The notes under the pieces are model-generated. The model was not told where the DNA came from. It was given only the letters and a program-made list of their open reading frames with translations, and ran no database searches. Of a stretch of DNA of 64,000 nt, positions 7,523 through 14,045 are shown piece by piece; positions within the stretch are counted from its first letter, which is position 1; each line of letters starts with the position of its first letter. The stretch comes from a virus: the IMG/VR virus record IMGVR_UViG_3300042446_002107, positions 1-64,000 of that record; one strand, given 5' to 3'. A program made the position numbers and the translations under genes.

Positions 7523-7825
7523 ATGACTACTTACTATTCACGAACCCCACTCCCGTACACGCTCAAACCACGCCACGAATGGAACAGGCGTGACTTCTTT
7601 GATTACGAGGTGGACTCGTATTGCCGTTGCGCTACCCGTGTTCGCTATCGCTCTCGTGAGTGGCACGAGTTCACAGAACGCTTCCTGCCGTATTGCGAGG
7701 ACTGGAACGGTTGCTGGGTCGCAGAGGAAGCGTGGCACGAGTTCACGCTCTACCTCATTCTCCCCGAGGGCGAGTACACCCCCGAGGAATACCCCGAGGG
7801 CTGGCACTTCCGTAGAGGACACTAG
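7523..7825 (+). CDS. Acidic, aromatic-rich protein of unknown function
   Basis: A 100-residue protein rich in Tyr, Trp, Glu and His (WHEFTERFLPYCEDW, EEAWHEFTLY). ATG 7523 is preferred; an upstream in-frame ATG at 7460 lies in element A and would add MRVDNFAG plus a non-conserved-looking leader. Neither start has a ribosome binding site. The gene is convergent with 7874-8182; facing A elements (7832 and 7859) separate them. Confidence 0.6.
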   Translation: MTTYYSRTPLPYTLKPRHEWNRRDFFDYEVDSYCRCATRVRYRSREWHEFTERFLPYCEDWNGCWVAEEAWHEFTLYLILPEGEYTPEEYPEGWHFRRGH

Positions 7826-7873
7826 ACAGCGTTATCTACTCCCATCACGCTAATGAGAGTAGATAACTTCGGG

Positions 7874-8182
7874 CTATTCGCTTTCGCACCTGCCACACAG
7901 GTAGTCAGCACCCCAAGCGTCACCCACATAGGTGCCGTGCTTGCAATACAGGCTGGCTTGATATTCACGCTCACGGTTCTCACGGGCTTCACACGCCTCG
8001 TAGTACGCCTCATAATGCTTCTCACAGCGTGGGAAGGTAACGAACGCACCCGAACGGTAGTAGCGCACAGGAATAGTGATTTCGTAGTTCACAGAACCGT
8101 CACAAGGCGAGTCAGGATTGTCGTAATCAAGGCAGTCCTCATGCGTCAGCACGGGCGTATCTGTGTCGTCTAATTCATTCAT
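7874..8182 (-). CDS. Cysteine-rich small protein
   Basis: A 102-residue acidic protein with six cysteines, the last two as CGRC near the C-terminus, suggesting a zinc site. Third gene of the unit 8365-8844, 8186-8368, 7874-8182, each start close to the previous stop. Similar in style to actinophage orphans; function unknown. Confidence 0.72.
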   Translation of the reverse strand: MNELDDTDTPVLTHEDCLDYDNPDSPCDGSVNYEITIPVRYYRSGAFVTFPRCEKHYEAYYEACEARENREREYQASLYCKHGTYVGDAWGADYLCGRCESE

Positions 8183-8185
8183 GGC

Positions 8186-8368
8186 TTAATCTCCGTATCC
8201 GTAGGCAGAACGCTCGTAGCGAACGCTCTCCTCGCTCTCACACAAGCCCTCAATGGCTAGGTCGTAACACTCGGCGCAGTACGCACCGTCAAGGCGTGAA
8301 CTTACATTTGCCTCGTAGTAGGCGAGTTCGCACTCACACTTTGCACATACATCATTCATGACGCTCAC
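8186..8368 (-). CDS. Small double-CxxC zinc-ribbon protein
   Basis: A 60-residue protein with CAKC and CAEC pairs about 22 residues apart. The GTG start at 8368 overlaps the preceding TGA (GTGA); an ATG at 8359 is the alternative. Zinc binding is likely; partner unknown. Confidence 0.75.
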   Translation of the reverse strand: MSVMNDVCAKCECELAYYEANVSSRLDGAYCAECYDLAIEGLCESEESVRYERSAYGYGD

Positions 8369-8844
8369 ACCTTTCCTGCACAGGTGCTACCCATGCCTCT
8401 AGCAACGCTCTTAGGGTCAGTCAGGTCTGCCCCACAGATAACGCACATTGAGAAATGTTGCCCAAGTTCAGCGCACTCGGGAACGGTCATACGCATACTC
8501 GCAGTAAGGCGATAGAACGCACCGCCCTCAAATACGAAACGGTCTGATTTCGTTGCACCCTCGGGAACGAAACGCATTGCGTACATTGCTGTTTTTTGCT
8601 TATTGTGCTTGACACGGTAAACGGTTTCGCCGTCACGGTACATACCGATTTCGGTAACAGGGTCAAGGCTCGCTTTTGCGCTATTGCGGTCACGCTCAAT
8701 ACCTCGCAGAACAGCGAGTATTTGCTTCTCGGACAGAACGCCCTTGCTCTCAAATTGCATGAACAGGCTTTTGTAAAAGTCATTGCGAGTATGGTTATCT
8801 CGCAAGTAGTCATACGCCTTGTCAAAGTCGGCTTGTGTGGTCAT
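8365..8844 (-). CDS. Phage protein with C-terminal Cys motif (DUF6011-like)
   Basis: A 159-residue protein. The C-terminus CVICGADLTDPKSVARGMG then STC resembles the short DUF6011 module of actinophage proteins (CxxC...GxGxxC), probably a zinc knuckle. The N-terminal two thirds are helical then beta-rich. First gene of a three-gene unit with promoter 8873-8901 and a GAAAGGGG ribosome binding site. Confidence 0.75.
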   Translation of the reverse strand: MTTQADFDKAYDYLRDNHTRNDFYKSLFMQFESKGVLSEKQILAVLRGIERDRNSAKASLDPVTEIGMYRDGETVYRVKHNKQKTAMYAMRFVPEGATKSDRFVFEGGAFYRLTASMRMTVPECAELGQHFSMCVICGADLTDPKSVARGMGSTCAGKV

Positions 8845-8872
8845 GATTTCCCCTTTCAGTTGGAACGCCCTA

Positions 8873-8901
8873 ACTGTACCACCGCTGGAACAGGCTTCCC
8901 A
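8873..8901 (-). promoter_or_regulatory. Promoter of the 8365-8844 unit, with tandem A elements
   Basis: -35 TGGGAA, 17 bases, -10 TACAGT. Two A elements lie upstream in the same orientation (8905 and 8929), 24 bases apart, about two helical turns. Confidence 0.75.
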
Positions 8902-9067
8902 TAGTTATCTACTCTGTTTGCTTGCGAGTTATCTACTCTCAAAGTCAGCCCCATTGCCCCCGTCTGAACCCCCTCGCAATCACACTTATCTCTCCTCTCC
9001 CCCATTTCGCCAGCACTCCCATTCCCAACGGGGCTCTGCCTCCTGCTTGCCACCCCTTTGGGGTGAA

Positions 9068-9117
9068 AGCCCCGGCTGTCACCGACTAACGCCCCCGCTT
9101 CGCGAGGTTGTTCTCGC
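9068..9117. repeat. About 50-bp GC-rich repeat, copy 1
   Basis: Runs from AGCCCCGGCT through CGACTAACGCCC to GGTTGTTCTCGC. Related copies at 12185-12233 and 18204-18254 (inverted) and 12944-12993 (same orientation). All lie between genes and can fold, so a terminator-type repeat is likely. Confidence 0.7.
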
Positions 9118-9143
9118 ATGAACGGGAGCGGGTCGTGGATTAT

Positions 9144-9737
9144 CTACTCGGCGTAATCCAGGCGGTACTGCTCGTCCTGTTCTTCTTGCGTCATGTGCTC
9201 CAGGCTGATGGAGCGGTGGCCACCTTCGCACTGCCAACCAACCCGTACGCCGTTGCGGATGACGTCTGAGACCTTCGCACCGCAATCAACGATTGCGTAG
9301 CGGTTGCCTGACTCTGCAGCTCGTTCGCCAAGGCCTTCCCAGTAGTCGAACTCGTATTGGGCGTTCTCTTCATCCGAGAGCTCGGGAATCGGAGTGAACG
9401 GGAATGCTGCTTCCCAATTCTTTTCCACGAGCCAACCACAGCGATTCGCTTCTTCGCGGTCACGGGCGTTCGCTTCCAGGGCTGCATTGCGCTCGCGGTC
9501 ACCTTCCTCAATTATCCAGCCGTAGACATCGTTACGAACCTCGTTACGCGCTTTGACTGCCTTGACCGCTTGCTTTGGTGTGAGCGCCTTCTCTCCGTCC
9601 CAACCGAAAGCTGCTACGAGCTCCTCGTCTGAGAAGCACTCGGCCAGCTCGGACTCAAAGAATGTCTGTGGGTCTGTGTAAGCAGGTAGCGCCTTGATGG
9701 CCTCTACGACTGCTGTGTGATTTGGGTGGGTGTTCAT
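9144..9737 (-). CDS. Acidic phage protein of unknown function
   Basis: A 197-residue protein rich in Glu, Ala and aromatic residues. The start MNTHPNH is set by CAAGGAGC upstream; the longer frame runs into the promoter. The stop TAG is the one in element A (GCC GAG TAG). The C-terminal KVSDVIRNGVRVGWQCEGGHR may bind a metal through its Cys and His. Unlike the neighbours its promoter has no adjacent element A. Confidence 0.75.
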   Translation of the reverse strand: MNTHPNHTAVVEAIKALPAYTDPQTFFESELAECFSDEELVAAFGWDGEKALTPKQAVKAVKARNEVRNDVYGWIIEEGDRERNAALEANARDREEANRCGWLVEKNWEAAFPFTPIPELSDEENAQYEFDYWEGLGERAAESGNRYAIVDCGAKVSDVIRNGVRVGWQCEGGHRSISLEHMTQEEQDEQYRLDYAE

Positions 9738-9771
9738 GTGTGCTCCTTGTTGTTTTGGCTTTTTAATTTTA

Positions 9772-9800
9772 ATTGTACAAAGCGTGGTACAGACTTTCTT
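9772..9800 (-). promoter_or_regulatory. Promoter without an adjacent element A
   Basis: -35 AAGAAA, 17 bases (GTCTGTACC retained), -10 TACAAT, the best -10 of the family. The nearest A element (9878) is about 80 bases away, so this unit may be regulated differently. Confidence 0.72.
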
Positions 9801-10075
9801 ATTTCCTTCTAAAACCCTTTGCCTGTAACGAGTGGCGTTTAGCAACCCGTCAGTTTCGTTACAAACACAAACACGCGTTATCTACTCTTGTTGCCTGGCT
9901 TTTTGCCAGCTCCGCGCCCAGCTCCCTGGTTATCTCTCAAACCCCCGTCCGCGGCAAGTCCAGCGCAGAAAACGGAGCCCCGCTCCGCCCCGACTGTTGC
10001 GGGGCTATCGGATTCCCTATCCATACGAGACTTTTCTCGCATGGACGGGAGACGATGCCGGGGAGTTATCTACTC
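9801..10075. other. Intergenic regulatory module
   Basis: No gene seen. Holds A elements (9878 and 10066), element B (near 9931) and the hairpin AGCCCCG/CGGGGCT (9976-10006). Confidence 0.7.
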
Positions 10076-10420
10076 TCAGTACCTTCCGTCCAAAATCATT
10101 TTTTTGTAGTCCGTAAACATTTTAAGAGCATCGTTATGACTGTCAGCATCGTCAAGTACGGGGTCATGAATAATGGATTTGTCTTTCCAGATAACAATCT
10201 TGTAGCACTTAATGACACAGTGTGTATCCGTCCCAATGCCATAGGCCATGTACTCGCAATAATCTGCGTGGATTTCTAAACGAGATTTTTCGTTTTCCCA
10301 TGTGTCCACCACATCGGTGCCCAGCGACGTTCCGATAAAACTCAATTCACGATTGCCTTTATTCGCCCAATCTAACGCTTCATACCACTCATCAAAACTT
10401 GTGTAACTTTTATTTTTCAT
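10076..10420 (-). CDS. Small unidentified protein
   Basis: A 114-residue mixed alpha/beta protein (YTSFDEWYEALDWANKG; IKCYKIVIWKDKSII). CTGAAAGGGG-type ribosome binding site (TGAAAGGGG) upstream and promoter 10449-10477. Stop TGA lies two bases before an A element. No family recognised. Confidence 0.72.
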   Translation of the reverse strand: MKNKSYTSFDEWYEALDWANKGNRELSFIGTSLGTDVVDTWENEKSRLEIHADYCEYMAYGIGTDTHCVIKCYKIVIWKDKSIIHDPVLDDADSHNDALKMFTDYKKMILDGRY

Positions 10421-10448
10421 TGGCTGCCCCTTTCACTTGGCTGCCATA

Positions 10449-10477
10449 AACATACCACACGAGGTACAGACTTCCAA
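10449..10477 (-). promoter_or_regulatory. Promoter of the 10076-10420 gene
   Basis: -35 TTGGAA, 17 bases, -10 TATGTT, element A at 10479-10492. Confidence 0.78.
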
Positions 10478-10664
10478 AAGTTATCTACTCTGTTGCTTGC
10501 GCTCAACGTTGCCTGTGAATAATTTCAATCGGACATATCTCTCGTCTCCCCCTCCGTGACTTTCTCCCTTCGGTCGAAAGCCCCGCTGGTGCGCGCGATG
10601 CGAAAAAAAGGGTATGATTCTCACAGCCAGCGCGAAGCTGTCGCGTAACGTCAAGGAGAAAACT

Positions 10665-10895
10665 GTGGGAACACCGAAGAAGAAGTCAGTCGAAAAGAAA
10701 CCGGCCAAGATAAAGGCCGCAGTCAAGAAGAGAATTGCTCTTCCACGTAAGACAGTAAAGCCAGTAAAGATTGCGTCTACAAGTACGTCTAGTACGGCGT
10801 CTATTACAACAGTGAGAGTTACTCCTGTTACAAAAGTGAGCAGCACGTCTATTAACCCAGGCACCAAAATCTCCTACAAGTCTGAAAAGAAGTAG
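10665..10895 (+). CDS. Lys-rich histone-H1-like basic protein
   Basis: A 76-residue, strongly basic, low-complexity protein (TPKKKSVEKKPAKIKAAVKK) with a Ser/Thr-rich tail, like H1 or AlgP tails. The start is GTG 10665, six bases after AAGGAG, rather than the ATG at 10614. First plus-strand gene of a three-gene cluster. Nucleic-acid coating is the natural guess; a similar but distinct protein is encoded at 45283-45609. Confidence 0.7.
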   Translation: MGTPKKKSVEKKPAKIKAAVKKRIALPRKTVKPVKIASTSTSSTASITTVRVTPVTKVSSTSINPGTKISYKSEKK

Positions 10896-10897
10896 AC

Positions 10898-11191
10898 GTG
10901 GGGAAAGATGCGTGGGGATTCGACCCTGCCGCTATGATGGCCAGGTTAAGAGAAGGAGAAAAAATGACTTTTGATGAATGGATGAAAATTGGCCTGGATT
11001 CCGGATGGTGCGGCCCACCGGTTTGTTACACCCATGATGGGTTACCAATGTCCGAAGAAGAAGAAGAAGAATTCGAAGAGGGAGACCCATGCATACACGT
11101 AATTCGCATGTACGAGAGCGAAGAGCACAGGCAATTGGTAGAGGACGCGCACTCGCCGAGCCAATGGCGCAATCATTACTCGAAGGATTAG
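10898..11191 (+). CDS. Conserved actinophage-type protein, unknown role
   Basis: A 97-residue acidic protein beginning with GTG two bases after the previous stop. MTFDEWMKIGLDSGW then CYTHDGLPMSEEE is a pattern I recognise from actinophage proteins of unknown function. A later ATG could also serve as start. Confidence 0.75.
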   Translation: MGKDAWGFDPAAMMARLREGEKMTFDEWMKIGLDSGWCGPPVCYTHDGLPMSEEEEEEFEEGDPCIHVIRMYESEEHRQLVEDAHSPSQWRNHYSKD

Positions 11192-11370
11192 ATACTCTCG
11201 CAGCGCTACTTAGACAGAGCGCAATGTTTCATTTATTGATGAGCTTGTTTGCCGGATACATGGGGTTGATTACTAATTCAGATTTCCTGGCAACAATTGT
11301 TATTGCTACCGGTGCGTTCTGTTCCCTCAACGCGCTACATCTCGCGCGCCTACAAGGATTAATAGAGTAG
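11164..11370 (+). CDS. Two-helix membrane protein
   Basis: A 68-residue protein with two hydrophobic segments (FHLLMSLFAGYMGLI and FLATIVIATGAFCSL). The start at 11164 overlaps the previous gene by 28 bases; a longer frame from 11089 overlaps by 103 and is less likely. Stop TAG belongs to element A (ATA GAG TAG). A holin is possible but the lysin is 11 kb away. Confidence 0.65.
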   Translation: MAQSLLEGLDTLAALLRQSAMFHLLMSLFAGYMGLITNSDFLATIVIATGAFCSLNALHLARLQGLIE

Positions 11371-11470
11371 ATAAGTAAATTCGCCTTTTTATCGGGGCTC
11401 CCAACACTTCCAGGCCAAGTAGCGGACATTGCACGGGGGAGTGAGAGATAACTTGAGAGTAGATAACTTT

Positions 11471-11499
11471 TGGAAAGTCTGTACTGTGCGTGGTACATT
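11471..11499 (+). promoter_or_regulatory. Plus-strand promoter with B and A stacked upstream
   Basis: -35 TGGAAA, 17 bases, -10 TACATT. Element B (11435-11452) and element A (11455-11468) follow each other directly, the most compact example of the module. Confidence 0.82.
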
Positions 11500-11526
11500 T
11501 GTGTCGTACCAGTGAAAGGGGACATA

Positions 11527-11775
11527 ATGAGGACATCAACCAAGGCAAAGTGTGAAGCTTTTGCTAGGGCCAATAGGCTAACCATAACGGTTCGTAGATT
11601 TAATGGCGTTTGGTATTCAGTGGATTTACCAGAGGGTCTAATCACCGAGAGTGGCAACACTGGTAAAGGTGGTGATACTGATGGTGAGGACTACACGATG
11701 CCCGAAGTATGGGGAGCGATTATGGACGACATGGAGACTTTGCTCGCGGAAGAATGGGTTTGCAATGGAAACTAG
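11527..11775 (+). CDS. Small unidentified protein
   Basis: An 82-residue protein. ATG 11527 is set by GAAAGGGG eight bases before. Basic N-terminus (TSTKAKCEAFARANRL), then a beta-rich middle and an acidic end. Start of a three-gene unit with overlapping ends. Confidence 0.75.
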   Translation: MRTSTKAKCEAFARANRLTITVRRFNGVWYSVDLPEGLITESGNTGKGGDTDGEDYTMPEVWGAIMDDMETLLAEEWVCNGN

Positions 11776-12004
11776 ATTACTATCAGACATTGCAAAGGAT
11801 ATTCGGGCCGATTGGACTAATCCGTATTTTGGGGCCGTTCCGTACCTAGACGCCATGAGCACGTTAGGAAGTATTGACGATACTTACGGCATGGACAATG
11901 CGAAATATATCGTGGTGTATTTTTTGAGCAACGCTACGACATGGCGTGGCCCAGTAGCACGAGACATAAAGAAAGAACTCAAGAAATTGGCGGGCATCAA
12001 GTGA
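11765..12004 (+). CDS. Conserved phage protein, unknown role
   Basis: A 79-residue protein overlapping its upstream neighbour by 11 bases. The sequence PYFGAVPYLDAMSTL and VVYFLSNATTWRG then RDIKKELKK matches a type I have seen in actinophages without a function. Confidence 0.78.
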   Translation: METRLLSDIAKDIRADWTNPYFGAVPYLDAMSTLGSIDDTYGMDNAKYIVVYFLSNATTWRGPVARDIKKELKKLAGIK

Positions 12005-12153
12005 AAGAAACAACTACGAGTCTTATCAAAGAAATGCTGACAAGTCACGAGAATGTTATTTGCCTAGAATGTTTGCGATTATTTGACCTACTGAACGAGG
12101 ACGAAGCGAACGAATGGTTTTATGGCCATGATTGTGAAACTGTTTCAGAGTAG
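12001..12153 (+). CDS. 50-residue cysteine-containing protein
   Basis: Starts with GTG overlapping the previous TGA (GTGA). Cysteines CLEC and a later HDC suggest a small metal site. The stop TAG is in element A (TCA GAG TAG). Last gene of its unit. Confidence 0.68.
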   Translation: MKETTTSLIKEMLTSHENVICLECLRLFDLLNEDEANEWFYGHDCETVSE

Positions 12154-12184
12154 ATAACTTTCACCCCCGACTCTCACCCTCATT

Positions 12185-12233
12185 GCGTGAACAACCTCAC
12201 GCAGTGAGGGCGTTAGTCAGCGAAGCCGGGGCT
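12185..12233. repeat. About 50-bp GC-rich repeat, inverted copy
   Basis: GTGAACAACCTCACGC through GGGCGTTAGTC to AGCCGGGGCT, following the 12001-12153 stop. See the copy at 9068-9117. Confidence 0.65.
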
Positions 12234-12278
12234 ATCACTTAAACCAGCAACTACGCGCGGGGATGATGAGAGATAAGT

Positions 12279-12307
12279 TGGAAAGTCTGTCCCCTGGATG
12301 GTACGAT
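12279..12307 (+). promoter_or_regulatory. Promoter preceded by element B
   Basis: -35 TGGAAA, 17 bases, -10 TACGAT. Element B (12259-12277) directly abuts the -35; there is no A element next to it. Confidence 0.75.
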
Positions 12308-12336
12308 GAAGGCAGACCAACTGAAAGGGGTTCGTA

Positions 12337-12663
12337 ATGGAAACGACCGACAAACTAGAGATGCTCAAAGAGCAACTAGAAGCAATGACAGACCAGGTGA
12401 AGAAAATGGCAGCGGCTCTCAGTACGCCAACGCCATGCGATTGCTGCTTCACTCTTGAGGAAAACGCTGACAATTATCTCGACTTCGAGAACGCAGTTCG
12501 CGACATTTCCAACAAGTGCCAGGACATCGCGATGAAAGCGAACGCTTGCTACTGGGCGTTCCGTTCTGCTCCACACGACATTGCGCTAGCGAAACTGGAA
12601 ACAGAAAGCCGCGAACATTTTTACACACACCCTGACAGCAACGCTTTCATCTCCTGGGACTAA
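12337..12663 (+). CDS. Small helical protein with a Cys cluster
   Basis: A 108-residue protein with a coiled N-terminus (DKLEMLKEQLEAMTDQVKK), then CDCC, then helical. TGAAAGGGG ribosome binding site. Unknown function. Confidence 0.75.
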   Translation: METTDKLEMLKEQLEAMTDQVKKMAAALSTPTPCDCCFTLEENADNYLDFENAVRDISNKCQDIAMKANACYWAFRSAPHDIALAKLETESREHFYTHPDSNAFISWD

Positions 12664-12678
12664 GAGAGTAGATAACCC

Positions 12679-12897
12679 ATGAACATACAGAACAACACAT
12701 ACACACAGACGCACAGCAAGTTCGTACTGTGCCCGCGCTGTGAAGGATTCATTCCCAACAACGACACACCAGGCGCATACCCAGGTGCTATCTCGCGTCT
12801 TGACAACAAGACCGAAATCTGTTCAGAGTGCGGAACGATGGAAGCGATTCTTGACTTCCAAGGCGAACTCACTGACTGGCGCAAGCCACAGGAGTAA
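12679..12897 (+). CDS. Zinc-ribbon protein
   Basis: A 72-residue protein with CPRC and CSEC pairs 30 residues apart (VLCPRCEGFIPNND ... EICSECGTMEAIL). The ATG is three bases after element A (GTAGATAACCC ATG) with no Shine-Dalgarno. Typical of small phage zinc-ribbon proteins. Confidence 0.78.
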   Translation: MNIQNNTYTQTHSKFVLCPRCEGFIPNNDTPGAYPGAISRLDNKTEICSECGTMEAILDFQGELTDWRKPQE

Positions 12898-12943
12898 GAC
12901 GCTCATAAATCTTTTATTAGAGAGAGTAGATAACTCCACAAAG

Positions 12944-12993
12944 AGCCCCGGCTACGCCGACTAACGCCCTCGCTCCGCATCGGTTGTTCTCGC
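12944..12993. repeat. About 50-bp GC-rich repeat, copy 2
   Basis: AGCCCCGGCT through GACTAACGCCC to GGTTGTTCTCGC, same orientation as 9068-9117, downstream of the zinc-ribbon gene. Confidence 0.68.
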
Positions 12994-13029
12994 ACAGAAG
13001 ATGGGGGTGGTGGGAAGAGTAGATAAGTT

Positions 13030-13058
13030 TGGTAAGTCTGTACTTCGCGTGGTACATT
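13030..13058 (+). promoter_or_regulatory. Promoter of the 13087-13287 gene
   Basis: -35 TGGTAA, 17 bases (GTCTGTACT), -10 TACATT, element A at 13014-13028. Confidence 0.78.
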
Positions 13059-13086
13059 ATTGACATCTCAAGGAAAGGGGATATCG

Positions 13087-13287
13087 ATGAAGGTCAAAAT
13101 CACGGCCAAAAACATTATCGGCAAGAAGGTACGTTTGTACTCAATACGCTGGACACAGGGGTACTGTGACGGAGAGTGCACTGGGTACGATGCGGTCCGC
13201 GGAGTATTCTTCTTCCGTCGTAACGGCCAGCAACTTGATGAGGGTACTTACGAAGTACGCGACATTTCACAGTTTGAGTTACTGTAA
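13087..13287 (+). CDS. Small basic protein, unknown
   Basis: A 66-residue beta-rich basic protein (KVRLYSIRWTQGYCDGECTGYDAVRGVFFF would be one small barrel-like stretch at residues 14-43). ATG 13087 follows GAAAGGGG. Ended by the terminator at 13336-13380. Confidence 0.72.
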   Translation: MKVKITAKNIIGKKVRLYSIRWTQGYCDGECTGYDAVRGVFFFRRNGQQLDEGTYEVRDISQFELL

Positions 13288-13335
13288 ATCCTGATTCTCT
13301 CGGTTTCCTTCCTGCCGAGAGAACCCCCCAAGAGA

Positions 13336-13380
13336 AACGCCCCACAAGAGTTATCTACTCTCTTGTGGGGCGTTCTTTTT
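13336..13380 (+). terminator. Rho-independent terminator carrying element A in its loop
   Basis: A perfect 15-bp stem (AACGCCCCACAAGAG with CTCTTGTGGGGCGTT) followed by CTTTTT. The nine-base loop plus the top of the stem is exactly element A (GAGTTATCTACTC). The protein that binds A could therefore influence termination. Confidence 0.88.
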
Positions 13381-13494
13381 GATTAATGAGTTATCTACTC
13401 TCAATAGTTTGGCCACCAACATTGCAAAAGCGCTGCAATCCGAGTTATCTCTCACTCCCCCAGCCTCAACTTTCCCCGAAGGGGAAAGCCCCGC

Positions 13495-13632
13495 TTAGGG
13501 GCAGCATGCTCTTGGTGGTTTGCGATGCAAGCGGCTGAATTTTGGAACGTCAGCGATTGGAATAGCTTGAGGTTCTGGTTTTTGAGCTTCTGCTGGAAGT
13601 TGAGCTTCTGGTTCTTCGTTGTTTTCTGTCAT
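13495..13632 (-). CDS. 45-residue Pro/Glu-rich peptide, tentative
   Basis: ATG 13632 to TAA 13495. Composition is regular (QLPAEAQKPEPQAI) and ends with a basic, CC-containing tail. Only a weak ribosome binding site (GAGAAAATAGAG). It fills an otherwise empty 400-base gap, and a hairpin and element B follow. Confidence 0.45.
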   Translation of the reverse strand: MTENNEEPEAQLPAEAQKPEPQAIPIADVPKFSRLHRKPPRACCP

Positions 13633-13689
13633 GCTCTATTTTCTCACAATTTCTAAATTAGATGGGGTAGCGAGAGATAAGTCAGAGTT

Positions 13690-13890
13690 TTAAAAAAGAG
13701 GAACATCCAGGGCGTGCGGCCGGTCGTTGCAATGTATGTGTTTGTACTCGTGGAGCTCTTCGACTACCCGATTGATGGCCTTGCCGCCCGATTTGAGCCA
13801 AACAATAGCCTTGCGCTCGACGGTGTTGTCCCCAGGACGCAGCGATAGGCCGCAGACGTAGCAGACAAAAAGAGGAGGTAAGCCGGTCAT
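13690..13890 (-). CDS. Conserved actinophage-type zinc-binding protein
   Basis: A 66-residue protein, MTGLPPLFVCYVCGLSLRPG ... HEYKHIHCNDRP, with CxxC and a later H-x-HC that could bind zinc. Start at 13890 chosen for the AAAGGT ribosome binding site; the longer frame to 13968 lacks one. Function unknown. Confidence 0.75.
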   Translation of the reverse strand: MTGLPPLFVCYVCGLSLRPGDNTVERKAIVWLKSGGKAINRVVEELHEYKHIHCNDRPHALDVPLF

Positions 13891-13957
13891 GTTGATGGAC
13901 CTTTCGTAGAGTAGATAAGGCATCCTAGCGCGAGGCCTAACTAAAATCTCAATAGTT

Positions 13958-13987
13958 TTGCCATTCACGTAGAAAGCTGACTAAGAT
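13958..13987 (+). promoter_or_regulatory. Possible helicase promoter
   Basis: TTGCCA, 18 bases, TAAGAT. TGACTAAGAT is shared with the sequence just before the gene at 45702. It does not belong to the main left-arm promoter family. Confidence 0.4.
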
Positions 13988-14045
13988 GTCGGCATAGGAA
14001 TTAACAGGGCTCTCGCAACCTCTCTCCTTTCGGTACATCCCCAGC

